Assembly: GCA_035493835.1 (NCBI GenBank)
Contig: DATJHO010000165.1
Span: 1-64,000, forward strand
Source: DASZTU01 sp035493835
GTDB taxonomy: Bacteria > Pseudomonadota > Alphaproteobacteria > Rhizobiales > Devosiaceae
Length of the DNA: 64,000 nucleotides
Direction: 5' to 3'
The stretch's first letter is position 1; each line of letters starts with the position of its first letter. A program made the translations under genes and the position numbers. Shown one piece after another: positions 1 through 8,135 of the stretch. The notes below the pieces were generated by a model. It did no database searches. It was not told the DNA's origin and worked only from the letters and a program-made list of their open reading frames with translations.

Positions 1-44
1 TCTCCCACAAGGGCAGAGGGAGGTGCGTGGCTCGCCGGTGTCCC

Positions 45-97
45 TTCTTCCTTCTCCCCTTGTGGGAGAAGGTGGCGCGAAGCGCCGGATGAGGGGT
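45..97. repeat. Dispersed palindromic repeat, copy 1 of a 53-bp family
   Basis: This 53-bp stretch matches 10876-10928 at 52 of 53 positions. It contains two inverted repeats, CTTCTCCCC/GGGAGAAG and GGCGC/GCGCC. It is non-coding and lies upstream of grxD. It resembles the short intergenic palindromic elements common in Rhizobiales genomes, but I cannot assign it to a named family. Confidence 0.8.
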
Positions 98-206
98 ATC
101 TCTCCATCGTCATCCGCCGATGATCTCGACACATGCCCGGCGATACCCTATTTACTAGATAACGGCAGCACCGGGCCTTGCCCCCGGACGAGAAGAGGCT
201 TCAGCA

Positions 207-545
207 ATGGCTGACATCAACGAATTCATCGACAACGCGGTTAAGACCAACGACGTGTTCCTGTTTATGAAGGGCACGCCGGATTTTCCGCAATGCGGCT
301 TTTCCAACCAGGTGATCCAGATCCTGGGCTATCTGGGCGTCGAGTACAAAAGCGCCAATGTCCTTGCCGACCAGGAGCTGCGCGAGGGCATCAAGGCCTA
401 CACCAATTGGCCGACCATTCCGCAGCTCTACGTGAAGGGTGAGTTCATCGGCGGCGCCGATATCGTGCGCGAGATGTTCCAGTCGGGCGAACTGCAGACC
501 CACCTCGCCCAGCACGGCATCGCCACCAAGCAGCCGGTCGCCTGA
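207..545 (+). CDS. grxD: Monothiol glutaredoxin, Grx4 family
   Basis: The 112-residue protein has the CGFS active site of monothiol glutaredoxins at residues 30-33, preceded by the MKGTPDFPQ segment and followed by a WPTIPQLYVKGEFIGG region typical of the glutathione-binding part of the fold. The family works in the cytoplasm as an Fe-S cluster carrier, usually with a BolA partner. In many alphaproteobacteria bolA lies just upstream; here that position falls outside the window. A GAAGAGG element precedes the ATG. A hairpin terminator follows at 641-666, so grxD ends its transcription unit. The length is normal for the single-domain family. Confidence 0.95.
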   Translation: MADINEFIDNAVKTNDVFLFMKGTPDFPQCGFSNQVIQILGYLGVEYKSANVLADQELREGIKAYTNWPTIPQLYVKGEFIGGADIVREMFQSGELQTHLAQHGIATKQPVA

Positions 546-640
546 GTCGGCGCCTGCCCGCCTTTGGCAACCGAAAGGCCACGGGGGCGACCCGTGCGGC
601 TCCCATTTAGGGAACGTCAACCGTCTTAAAAACTTTGCAA

Positions 641-666
641 GCCGCGCAGCCAGTTGCGCGGCTTTT
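641..666 (+). terminator. Rho-independent terminator after grxD
   Basis: Stem GCCGCGCA (641-648) pairs with TGCGCGGC (655-662) around a 6-nt loop and is followed by TTTT and further T-rich sequence. It lies about 95 nt beyond the grxD stop and before the next gene on the same strand. Confidence 0.8.
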
Positions 667-769
667 GCTTGTTTTCGTCCCGCTTGGCGACTTGCCAAAC
701 AACGGCCACGGGTTCAATAGATACCACGAGTGCCCGTCATCCTACGGCGACTCTTCTCGGAATACTCCC

Positions 770-2026
770 ATGGCGGAATCGACGTTGGCGGAGCGGGTCA
801 TTTCCCGCCCCGAGTTCATTGCACTTATTGCGGCCCTGATGGCCCTCAACTCCCTGGCGATCGACGTGATGCTCCCGGCCTTGCCGAACATCGGGGCATC
901 GCTCGGCGTCGCCAGTGAAAACGAGCGCCAGCTCGTTATCGCCGCCTACATGATCGGCTTCGGCGTCGCCCAGCTCGGCTTCGGTCCGATCTCGGATCGC
1001 TTCGGCCGCCGCTTGCCGCTGCTGGTTGGCGTCGTCATCTATGTGATCGCCGCGTTTCTGGTGGTTCCAACCCAGAGCTTTTACATGCTGCTCGCCCTTC
1101 GGGTGCTCCAGGGAGTGGGCGCCGCCGCCACCCGTGTGGTGGCCATGTCGGCGGTGCGGGACAGGTTTTCAGGCCGTGACATGGCACAGGTCATGTCGCT
1201 GGCGTTCATGGTGTTCATGGCCCTGCCCGTAGTCGCGCCGGGCATCGGGCAGATGATCCTGCTCATAGGCTCCTGGCAGGACATTTTCCTGTTCATGAGC
1301 GGACTTGCAACGGTGATCGGGGTTTGGGCATTTTTTCGGATGCCCGAGACGCTGAAGAAGGAACATCAGCGGCCGCTTTCCCTCGCTTCCGTCACCAAGG
1401 GTTTCACTCTGGTGCTGACCAACCGGGCGGCGTTCTTCTACGGCCTGTGCGGGGCGCTGCTGTTCGGCGGCATGTTCGGTTACATATCGAGCGCGCAGCA
1501 GATCTACGTGGATATCTACCATCTCGGCCCCTATTTCCCGCTCGTCTTCGCGGTCATGGCCAGCGTCATGATGGGCTCGAACTTCCTCAACGCCAAGATG
1601 GTGAAGGGCCTCGGCATGCGGCGAATCTCGCACACCGCAGTGCTGCTGATCATCGGCTTTTCGGGAACGATGGTGGTCTGGAGCCACTTCGGGCTGCCGC
1701 CGTTTCCAGTCTTCTTCTGCCTCCTTACTGCGATCCTCTTCCTTTATGGCCTGGCCCCCAACAACATCAATGCGTTGTCGATGGAGCCGCTAGGCGAGGT
1801 CGCAGGAACCGCTTCCTCGGTCTTCGGCTTCATGCAGACCGTCGGCGGGGCATTGCTCGGCAGCTTCACCGGCCAGAGTTTCGACGGAACCGTGACGCCG
1901 GTTTCGCTGGGCTATTTCGTCTTCGGCGGGCTCACCCTGATCGGCATTCTCATCGCCGAAAAAGGCAAGCTGTTCGGTGTCGGCGAGCAGTACAAGGACA
2001 CGCCCGTCCACGTTTTTTCGGACTGA
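770..2026 (+). CDS. MFS multidrug exporter, Bcr/CflA type
   Basis: The 418-residue inner-membrane protein has about 12 hydrophobic segments. The first contains a LAIDVMLPALP-like sequence characteristic of the Bcr/CflA drug:H+ antiporter branch of the major facilitator superfamily. A loop 2-3 motif (FGPISDRFGRR, near residue 70) is also present. The family exports drugs such as bicyclomycin or chloramphenicol, but the substrate here is unknown. I chose the ATG at 770 because the longer reading frame from 635 adds 45 residues lying over the grxD terminator and matching nothing. The gene stands alone between grxD and a reductase gene on the same strand. Confidence 0.88.
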   Translation: MAESTLAERVISRPEFIALIAALMALNSLAIDVMLPALPNIGASLGVASENERQLVIAAYMIGFGVAQLGFGPISDRFGRRLPLLVGVVIYVIAAFLVVPTQSFYMLLALRVLQGVGAAATRVVAMSAVRDRFSGRDMAQVMSLAFMVFMALPVVAPGIGQMILLIGSWQDIFLFMSGLATVIGVWAFFRMPETLKKEHQRPLSLASVTKGFTLVLTNRAAFFYGLCGALLFGGMFGYISSAQQIYVDIYHLGPYFPLVFAVMASVMMGSNFLNAKMVKGLGMRRISHTAVLLIIGFSGTMVVWSHFGLPPFPVFFCLLTAILFLYGLAPNNINALSMEPLGEVAGTASSVFGFMQTVGGALLGSFTGQSFDGTVTPVSLGYFVFGGLTLIGILIAEKGKLFGVGEQYKDTPVHVFSD

Positions 2027-2257
2027 GGTTTCCAACAGGCTGTGGTCGAGCGCCGATCTTGCCCCAAACACCGTCACGCCGGGCATGGCCGTGGGGCAAG
2101 GGTGGAAATGTGAGCTCCGGACGCTGGTGATGGAGGCCGTCAAGAACCGCTCCTCGCACCAGTACGCATCAACACCGGCTTCGTCGCGTTGACGCGCCGG
2201 TCCCGGCATGGCTAATCCGGCGCCACTGCGTAGCGTGATCAGGACGGGAATCGACTC

Positions 2258-3250
2258 GTGAAAGTATGTGTGTTCGGGGCCGGAGCGATCGGCAGCCACG
2301 TTGCCGTGCGGCTCCATGAAGGCGGTGCCCAGACTTCCGTCATCGCCCGTGGCGCGCAGCTCGCGGCCATCAAGGCCGGCGGCATACGGATGCGGGTTGG
2401 GGGCGAAGAGACGGTGGCGGCCGTAGCGGCCAGCGACGATCCGGCGGCACTCGGCGTCCAGGACGCCGTGATCGTCACGCTCAAGGCGCCGGCCCTGCCC
2501 TCCCTGGCGGCGACCATCGGGCCGCTGCTCGGGCCCGACACCCCAGTGGTGTTCGCCATGAACGGCATTCCCTGGTGGTATTTCTACAAGCATGGCGGCG
2601 AGCAGGACGGGCGCCGTCTGCCGGCCATCGACGCCGGCGACGCGGTCTGGCGCGCCGTGGGGCCGGAACGGGCGATCGGTGGCATCGTCTATTCGGCCTG
2701 TGAGGTAACCGAACCTGGCGTCGTCGAAGTGGCCAGCGCGAAGAACCGCCTGGTGTTCGGCGAGCCCGACGGACGCCGTTCGGAACGGGCGGAGGCGATT
2801 GCCGCGGTGCTGTCCCGGGGCGGCTTGCCGACGGTCGTTACCGAAACCGTCCGAGACGAGATCTGGAGCAAGCTGATGGGCAACATCGCCTCGGGTCCAC
2901 TCGGCATCCTGTCGCAATCGCCCGTGAATGCGTTCGCCTCGGATCCGGCCTGCGAAGGGTTGATGCGCAGCATCCTCGCTGAGGCGGCAGCCATTGCCGA
3001 AGCGCTCGGTTGCCGTCCGTCGCGCGATACCGAAGGCCGAATTGCCTCCATGCGCAACCTCGCCCACAAGAACAGCATCCTGCAGGATCTCGAACGCGGA
3101 AGGCCCATGGAGATCGAGGCGATCTACCGCACGCCGCTCGAACTGGCGCGCATGGCCAAAGTGCCGACGCCGGTGCTCGACTGGGTGATCGCCCTCGCCA
3201 CGCTCAGGGCCCGCGCGGCCGGCCTGCTGCCGGAGGCCGCCACCGCCTAG
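2258..3250 (+). CDS. 2-dehydropantoate 2-reductase (ketopantoate reductase) family protein
   Basis: The 330-residue protein begins, from a GTG codon, with the nucleotide-binding motif GAGAIGS of the ApbA/PanE family. It has the C-terminal helical domain as well (EIWSKLMGN near residue 205, containing the conserved Lys). Family members reduce 2-dehydropantoate to pantoate with NADPH in coenzyme A synthesis, but many paralogues act on other 2-keto acids. No pantothenate genes are adjacent, so the exact substrate is open. The 231-nt gap upstream (2027-2257) shows no gene I can recognise. Confidence 0.82.
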   Translation: MKVCVFGAGAIGSHVAVRLHEGGAQTSVIARGAQLAAIKAGGIRMRVGGEETVAAVAASDDPAALGVQDAVIVTLKAPALPSLAATIGPLLGPDTPVVFAMNGIPWWYFYKHGGEQDGRRLPAIDAGDAVWRAVGPERAIGGIVYSACEVTEPGVVEVASAKNRLVFGEPDGRRSERAEAIAAVLSRGGLPTVVTETVRDEIWSKLMGNIASGPLGILSQSPVNAFASDPACEGLMRSILAEAAAIAEALGCRPSRDTEGRIASMRNLAHKNSILQDLERGRPMEIEAIYRTPLELARMAKVPTPVLDWVIALATLRARAAGLLPEAATA

Positions 3251-3296
3251 AACAGGGCGACCCGGTTTGCAGCCGCGACCGTTCAGCGCCTTGCGG

Positions 3297-4046
3297 TCAT
3301 CCGCCCGCTGCACCCCGCGCGGCCTGTTCGGCCGGCTTCCGGCCCACGAACACCGTCCAGCCGAAATAGGGCCGGATCCACTTCAGGTAATGCTGCCAAT
3401 CGGCGCGGCTTCGGGCCAGCACATCGGCATTGTCGGGATGGGCGGGATTTTCACCGGCCCAGGTCAAAGTTGCGTGCCGGTGATGGCTGGCATAGCGCTC
3501 GAAATCGGCATCCGAAGCGCTGATGAGGGCCGAGACCTGGGCACCGTGCCGCTCGATGATGCCGATCGTATCGATCGCCTCGTGCGGCAGGATCTCTCCC
3601 TGGTCCGACAGCGGCCGGTGCTTGAGCGTCATTTCACCCAGAACGATCTTGCCCCCCGGCCGGGTCGCCGCCACCATCCAGTCTATCGCCTCGACCAGCC
3701 CGCCCAGCGCGCTACTCGCCCCCAGGCACATCACGATGTCATACCCCTCTGGCGTAGGCTCGAAATCGAGCGCCGGCCCGTCGATAAAGCTGAGCGCGCC
3801 CAATGCCGCTCGCCGCGCGCGCGCAAAATTGACGAAGCGGGGATTGATGTCGAGGCCGGTGCCGATGATGGTGTACTTGTCGGCCCAATAGCGCATCAGC
3901 CACGCCTTGCCGCAGCCGATATCCAGCACCCTGAGGCCGTCGCCGACATCGCAATAGTCATCGAGCAGTCTGAGCTTCCGGTCGGTTACCGGATTCTGGA
4001 TCTCGATATCCCCTTCGGTGATCGCCCAATAATTGTTCGCGTCCAT
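3297..4046 (-). CDS. Class I SAM-dependent methyltransferase
   Basis: The 249-residue protein has motif I VLDIGCGKAW near residue 40, an acidic residue ending the next strand (GTGLDINPRF), and a motif containing PGGKIVLGE near residue 130. These are the marks of a Rossmann-fold methyltransferase of the Methyltransf_25/11 type. The substrate cannot be read from the sequence. It lies 67 nt downstream of ttcA on the same strand and might share its transcript. The next gene, panE-like, is convergent. Confidence 0.8.
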   Translation of the reverse strand: MDANNYWAITEGDIEIQNPVTDRKLRLLDDYCDVGDGLRVLDIGCGKAWLMRYWADKYTIIGTGLDINPRFVNFARARRAALGALSFIDGPALDFEPTPEGYDIVMCLGASSALGGLVEAIDWMVAATRPGGKIVLGEMTLKHRPLSDQGEILPHEAIDTIGIIERHGAQVSALISASDADFERYASHHRHATLTWAGENPAHPDNADVLARSRADWQHYLKWIRPYFGWTVFVGRKPAEQAARGAAGG

Positions 4047-4113
4047 GGCCCCCCCTCACCCTGTCCGCTCTACTATATAGCGCGAACAGGGTGGGCGCAC
4101 CCAGCAGGATCCG

Positions 4114-4974
4114 CTACTGCGCGTTGGGCGACAGCGCCGAAAAATCGAAGAGTTTTGGGTCGAGCAAATGGCTGGGCCGCACATTGCCGAGGGCGCGGAT
4201 CATAACATCCTTGCGGCCCGGCATCTGCTTTTCCAGATTTTCCAGCATCGCCTTCATCACATTGCGCTGCAGGCCATCCTGCGAGCCGCAAAGATCGCAT
4301 GGGATGATCGGAAAGCGCATGTGCTCGGCAAAGCGGGCCAGATCCGGCTCGGCGCAATAGATCAGCGGGCGCAGCACCTCGACGTCGCCCTCGTCGTTGA
4401 GCAGCTTGCCCGGCATGGCCGCGAGCTTGCCGCCATGGAAGAGGTTCATGAAGAATGTTTCGAGGCTGTCCTCGCGATGATGGCCGAGCACCAGCGCCGA
4501 GCACCCCTCCTCCCGCGCGATGCGGTAGAGATGGCCGCGCCGGAGCCGGGAGCAGAGCGAGCAATAGGTCGCCCCCTGCGGCAGCTTGTCGGTGACGATC
4601 GAATAGGTGTCCTGGTACTCGATCCGGTGCGGCACGCCGAGCTTGGCAAGGTATTCTGGCAAGATGTGCTTGGGAAAGTTCGGCTGCCCTTGGTCGAGAT
4701 TGCAGGCGAGGAGCTCGACAGGCAGCAGGCCGCGCCATTTGAGATCGAGCAGGATCGCGAGGAGCCCATAGGAATCCTTGCCCCCGGACAAGGCCACCAG
4801 CCAGCGCGTGCCGGGCTTTATCATCGCGAACGTATCCAGCGCCTCCCGGGTCAGCCGGACGAGACGCTTCCTGAGCTTGTTGAACTCGACGCTCTCCGGC
4901 GCATCGCGAAACATCGGGTGCGTGCCGGCACCGTCTTCGGCCTCGGCAATCTCGGGCGGGATCATGTCGTTCAT
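4114..4974 (-). CDS. ttcA: tRNA 2-thiocytidine(32) synthetase TtcA
   Basis: The 286-residue protein carries the PP-loop ATP pyrophosphatase motif SGGKDSYG near residue 66 and two CxxC pairs, CSLC near residue 140 and CDLC near residue 230. These bind the Fe-S cluster in TtcA. The enzyme thiolates cytidine 32 of certain tRNAs in the cytoplasm. I used the ATG at 4974 because a GGAGA element sits about 6 nt before it; an in-frame start at 5019 would add 15 residues without a comparable site. Length and motif spacing fit the family. Confidence 0.93.
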   Translation of the reverse strand: MNDMIPPEIAEAEDGAGTHPMFRDAPESVEFNKLRKRLVRLTREALDTFAMIKPGTRWLVALSGGKDSYGLLAILLDLKWRGLLPVELLACNLDQGQPNFPKHILPEYLAKLGVPHRIEYQDTYSIVTDKLPQGATYCSLCSRLRRGHLYRIAREEGCSALVLGHHREDSLETFFMNLFHGGKLAAMPGKLLNDEGDVEVLRPLIYCAEPDLARFAEHMRFPIIPCDLCGSQDGLQRNVMKAMLENLEKQMPGRKDVMIRALGNVRPSHLLDPKLFDFSALSPNAQ

Positions 4975-5057
4975 GTAAGGTCTCCAACGCTGCTGATAGC
5001 GCGATCGGACTTCGAACAAAACCCCTGGGGGTATAGCCCTTCAATCAAAGGTACTCT

Positions 5058-5095
5058 GGGGGCCACCCCCTCCCCTTGGGGAGGGAGTGGCCCCC
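5058..5095. repeat. Long GC-rich hairpin
   Basis: The arms GGGGGCCAC and GTGGCCCCC enclose a second pairing, CCCTCCCC with GGGGAGGG, around TT. The result is a near-perfect stem of about 18 bp. It lies between ttcA and the divergent transporter gene. No T-run follows, so it looks like a palindromic repeat rather than a classical terminator. Confidence 0.6.
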
Positions 5096-5252
5096 GCCCA
5101 ATCCGTCCCTAGTCAGCAACTCGCCACGCTCAAAGCTCGGGTGCCTTAACTCTGCCCCCTCGCTAGGCCAGATGCCGCATTCGTTAAGTTGGCGCGATTG
5201 GCTAAACCCTCGCATTTTCGTTAAATGGCCGCGTCCCCATCCGGAGAACCAA

Positions 5253-6626
5253 GTGTTCCGATCCTTCTTTCCCGTCCCCAAGATCTTCTTCAGTTCCGCA
5301 GCGATCTGGATACTGTTCACGGTGCTGGTGTTCCAGTTTGCCGGCGATCCCCTCCGTCAGGTGATCAGTATCGATCGCTTCCTCACCCCGGCGATCTGTG
5401 CGCCGAGCGCCGCGCCGTCGCCGCCGGCAGACCAGGCGGGCGGAAGCGCAGCGCCGCAGCGAGCCACGCCGAACGCCCCATCCGCCGCGGCGCCGGCACC
5501 GGCCGCCCAGGCGCGGCCGGCCAACTGCGTCGTTCGCGACACCAATTTCCTCAACGGCGCCCGGATCTGGGAATACTGGTACGTGCTGCTGTGCACGGTG
5601 ATTTTCTGCATCTTCTGGTACTTTTACCGGCGGAACGAATGGTATTGGTGGTCGGTCGTCGGCAGCGCCGTGCTGCTGCTCGCCACCTACGCGCAGGTTC
5701 AGCTGCAGGCGTTCCTCAATGATTGGCAGGGCGGCTTTTTCGATGTGGTGCAGCGGGCGCTATCCAAGCCGGGCTCGGTTTCGCCCGGAGAGTATTGGCC
5801 CTACGTCATCACGCTGATGGCCGTGCTGCTGCCAAACATTATCTTCCTGGTGCTGCTTTCCTTCTACACCTCGCACTACGTGTTCCGCTGGCGCAAGGGG
5901 ATGACCTCCTACTACATGCGGTACTGGCCGGCGCTCCGGACGATCGAAGGCGCCGCGCAGCGCGTGCAGGAAGACACTATGCGCTTTGCCACGATCGTGG
6001 AGGATCTTGGCACCAGCTTCATCAACTCCGTCATGACGCTGCTGGTTTTCCTGCCAATTCTCTGGAACCTCTCCCAAAGCGTGACGCAGGTGCCGATCAT
6101 CGGCAGCGTGCCGGGCAGCCTCGTCTGGGTGGCGCTTGTCGTCTCAGCGTTCGGCACGGCCCTGCTCTATTTCGTCGGCATCAGGCTGCCGGGCCTGAAC
6201 TTCGAGAACCAGAGGGTCGAGGCGGCGCTGCGCAAGGAACTTGTCTACGGCGAGGACCAGGCCGAGCGGCCCGATCCGCCGACTTTCCGGATGCTGTTCG
6301 CCAATGTGCAGAAGAACTATTTCCGGCTCTATTTCCACTACACCTACTTCAACCTCGCCAGGTACGCCTACCTGCAGATGGCCGGCTATGTGCCGCTGCT
6401 GACGCTGTCGCCCTCGATCCTTGCCGGCACGCTGACCCTGGGCATCTACCAGCAGGTGCAGAACGCCTTCGGGCAGGTGGCAAGCTCGTTCCAGTTCTTC
6501 GCCCAGAGCTGGACGACCATCGTTGAGCTGCAATCGATCTATCTGCGCCTGCAGCGTTTCGAGAGCTTCATTCCCCGGGACGAACCGCCGGTGAAGGAAT
6601 CGGTCGCCGACGCGGCGACGATCTGA
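5253..6626 (+). CDS. SbmA/BacA-family peptide transporter
   Basis: The 457-residue inner-membrane protein matches the SbmA/BacA family: a first membrane segment after FFPVPKIFF, the conserved WRKGMTSYYM and TMRFATIVEDLG regions, and a C-terminal SFQFFAQSWTTIVEL stretch. Family members import antimicrobial peptides by proton-driven transport, and BacA is needed for chronic symbiosis in rhizobia. The start is probably GTG at 5253, which has GGAG about 8 nt upstream; the longer frame from 5076 runs across the hairpin repeat. An Ala/Pro-rich insert (about residues 50-90) makes it longer than E. coli SbmA (406 residues). A terminator follows at 6632. Confidence 0.87.
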   Translation: MFRSFFPVPKIFFSSAAIWILFTVLVFQFAGDPLRQVISIDRFLTPAICAPSAAPSPPADQAGGSAAPQRATPNAPSAAAPAPAAQARPANCVVRDTNFLNGARIWEYWYVLLCTVIFCIFWYFYRRNEWYWWSVVGSAVLLLATYAQVQLQAFLNDWQGGFFDVVQRALSKPGSVSPGEYWPYVITLMAVLLPNIIFLVLLSFYTSHYVFRWRKGMTSYYMRYWPALRTIEGAAQRVQEDTMRFATIVEDLGTSFINSVMTLLVFLPILWNLSQSVTQVPIIGSVPGSLVWVALVVSAFGTALLYFVGIRLPGLNFENQRVEAALRKELVYGEDQAERPDPPTFRMLFANVQKNYFRLYFHYTYFNLARYAYLQMAGYVPLLTLSPSILAGTLTLGIYQQVQNAFGQVASSFQFFAQSWTTIVELQSIYLRLQRFESFIPRDEPPVKESVADAATI

Positions 6627-6631
6627 CGGAG

Positions 6632-6658
6632 AAGGGGCGACCGCTGGCCGCCCCTTTT
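6632..6658 (+). terminator. Terminator after the SbmA/BacA-like gene
   Basis: Stem AAGGGGCG (6632-6639) pairs with CGCCCCTT (6649-6656) and is followed by TT, six bases after the stop codon. It lies between convergent genes. The short T-run makes it moderate evidence. Confidence 0.65.
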
Positions 6659-6679
6659 GCCTTCCCCCAGGCCTCGCCC

Positions 6680-7396
6680 TCACAGCGAGAGCCCGCCATT
6701 TACATCGAGGATGACGCCGGTGATGTAGCCGTTGCCGGCGAGGGAGAGAATGGCATCAGCCACCTCCTCTGGGCAGCCGACGCGCCCCACGGCCGTCCTC
6801 GCCGCCAGCGCCTCGAATACCGCCGCCTTTTGTGGCTCCGCCATGCCGTCCCACCAGGGCGTATCGATCACGCCCGGCGACACCGCGTTCACCCGCCTGG
6901 GCGCCAGTTCGCGCGCCAGCGGGCGGATCATGGCGTCGATGGCGCCGTTGATGGCCGCGAGCCCCGCCGTGCCGGGATTCGCCATGCGCGAGGAAGCCGC
7001 CGTAACGAAGGTGATCGAAGCCGACGGCGCAAGGCTTGGCAGCGCTGCCTTGAGCGCGTTCCAGTGGACCCAGAATTTGTGTTCAAAACCGTCGCGCAGG
7101 CTCTCTGTTGCAAGTTCCGCCACCGGCCCCATGCCGGAGCCGCCTGATGCCGCCAGCACGAGATGGTCGACCTGCCCCAGCCGCTCAAACACCGCGGCCA
7201 ATGCCGCGGTTTCGCCGGCATCGGCAATCTCGGCCCGGATCCGCCCGGAAATGCCCTCGATCGCAGCGTTGGCCCGTTCGGCCGAGCGCCCGACCACCAC
7301 CGCATCCGCGCCCGCGGCCGCAAAGGCCCTTGCCGTCGCAAGGCCGATCCCCGACGTGCCGCCGATCACCACCGCGCAGCTCTTTTCCAACATCAT
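6680..7396 (-). CDS. SDR-family oxidoreductase lacking the usual YxxxK pair
   Basis: The 238-residue protein has the cofactor motif GGTSGIG near residue 12, an AASGGSG segment corresponding to the NNAG region, and an RVNAVSPGVIDTPWW segment after the active site, so the short-chain dehydrogenase fold is clear. At the catalytic position, where YxxxK is expected, it reads GLAAINGAID, with neither Tyr nor Lys. It may be a non-catalytic or atypical SDR of the subgroup with GALAA(I/V)NGA at this position. A start with AGGA about 8 nt upstream is used. It is divergent from a TetR regulator, with paired operator-like palindromes between them. Confidence 0.8.
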   Translation of the reverse strand: MMLEKSCAVVIGGTSGIGLATARAFAAAGADAVVVGRSAERANAAIEGISGRIRAEIADAGETAALAAVFERLGQVDHLVLAASGGSGMGPVAELATESLRDGFEHKFWVHWNALKAALPSLAPSASITFVTAASSRMANPGTAGLAAINGAIDAMIRPLARELAPRRVNAVSPGVIDTPWWDGMAEPQKAAVFEALAARTAVGRVGCPEEVADAILSLAGNGYITGVILDVNGGLSL

Positions 7397-7433
7397 CTAA
7401 AAAATCCTGTCTCTGCAGCTTGTCATGCGTCAT

Positions 7434-7457
7434 ATTCGAGACGATACGTCTCTGAAT
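7434..7457. promoter_or_regulatory. Operator-like inverted repeat, SDR/TetR intergenic region, site 1
   Basis: ATTCGAGACG (7434-7443) and CGTCTC-T-GAAT (7447-7457) form an inverted repeat around ATA, with one unpaired T in the right arm. It lies between the divergent SDR and tetR genes. Site 2 shares the same AGAC/GTCT core. Binding by the neighbouring TetR protein is inferred. Confidence 0.6.
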
Positions 7458-7468
7458 TCAGGTTTTAA

Positions 7469-7489
7469 TACGAGACAAGGAGTCTTGTA
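7469..7489. promoter_or_regulatory. Operator-like inverted repeat, site 2, overlapping the tetR ribosome-binding site
   Basis: The sequence reads TACnAGAC-N5-GTCTnGTA and is symmetric about position 7479. It ends one base before the tetR ATG and covers the AAGGAG ribosome-binding element. Bound protein would block expression of tetR itself. Its centre is 34 bp from that of site 1. Confidence 0.6.
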
Positions 7490-7490
7490 A

Positions 7491-8078
7491 ATGGGTGAGC
7501 GCGACTTGACGCCGAAACGGGGCCGCGGCCGGCCGCGCGACGAGGCGGCGCGCGCGGCCCTCCTACAGGCCGCGATCGATCTTGTTGGAGAGCGAGGCTA
7601 TCGTGGCTTCTCCATGGAAGACCTTGCTGCGCGCGCCGGAACGGGCAAGCAGACGATCTACCGCTGGTGGGCCGGCAAGGCCGAGGTGGTGCTCGAAGCG
7701 CTCGCGAAACAGGCCGAGCGGCAGATCGCAATCACCAGCACTGGCGATCCCATTGAGGATCTACGCACCTTCATGAAGGCGACCTTCGCCGCGGCTGATC
7801 CAACCACTGTTGCGCTCCTGAAGGCGCTCGCCTCGGAAGCGCAGGTGGACGACGCCTTCGCCCGCACCTTCCGAACACGCTTCATCGACCGGCGCCGCGC
7901 GGCGCTCGCCGAGTGTGTCGCCCGAGCGCGGGCCGCCGGCAATTTGCCGGCCGGCGGCGCCGACGAGGTGGTGGTGGACGCCCTGTTCGGCGCCATGTGG
8001 TACCGGCTGTTGATAACCGGCACCCCGCTCGATGCGGTATTCGCAGACGCGCTCATCGACGCGATCGGAGGGCCGTAA
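7491..8078 (+). CDS. TetR/AcrR-family transcriptional regulator
   Basis: The 195-residue protein has an N-terminal helix-turn-helix (about residues 15-62) with the TetR signature GFSMEDLAARAGTGKQTIYR, followed by a ligand-binding region of ordinary length. Proteins of this family usually repress their own gene and a divergent neighbour. Here the neighbour is the SDR gene, 94 nt away, and two related palindromes lie between them. AAGGAG precedes the ATG. The inducer is unknown. The gene ends at a strong bidirectional terminator shared with rpsD. Confidence 0.9.
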   Translation: MGERDLTPKRGRGRPRDEAARAALLQAAIDLVGERGYRGFSMEDLAARAGTGKQTIYRWWAGKAEVVLEALAKQAERQIAITSTGDPIEDLRTFMKATFAAADPTTVALLKALASEAQVDDAFARTFRTRFIDRRRAALAECVARARAAGNLPAGGADEVVVDALFGAMWYRLLITGTPLDAVFADALIDAIGGP

Positions 8079-8080
8079 CG

Positions 8081-8110
8081 AAAAAGGCCGCCCCGAAGGG
8101 CGGCCTCTTC
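8081..8110. terminator. Bidirectional terminator between tetR and rpsD
   Basis: GGCCGCCC (8086-8093) and GGGCGGCC (8098-8105) form a perfect 8-bp stem around a CGAA tetraloop. AAAAA precedes it, giving a T-run for the minus strand, and CTCTT follows it. It can serve both convergent genes. Confidence 0.85.
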
Positions 8111-8135
8111 CAATTCGGTCCAGCCGAATGGCTGG

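Noticed and set aside
2027..2257. Short plus-strand frame crossing from the MFS gene into the gap before the ketopantoate reductase
   Set aside because: It overlaps the end of the MFS gene, has no ribosome-binding site and shows no recognisable family.
1790..3313. 507-codon open frame on the minus strand over the MFS and ketopantoate reductase genes
   Set aside because: It is a shadow of high-GC coding sequence on the other strand; it has no ribosome-binding site and a low-complexity Arg/Gly/His composition with no motif.
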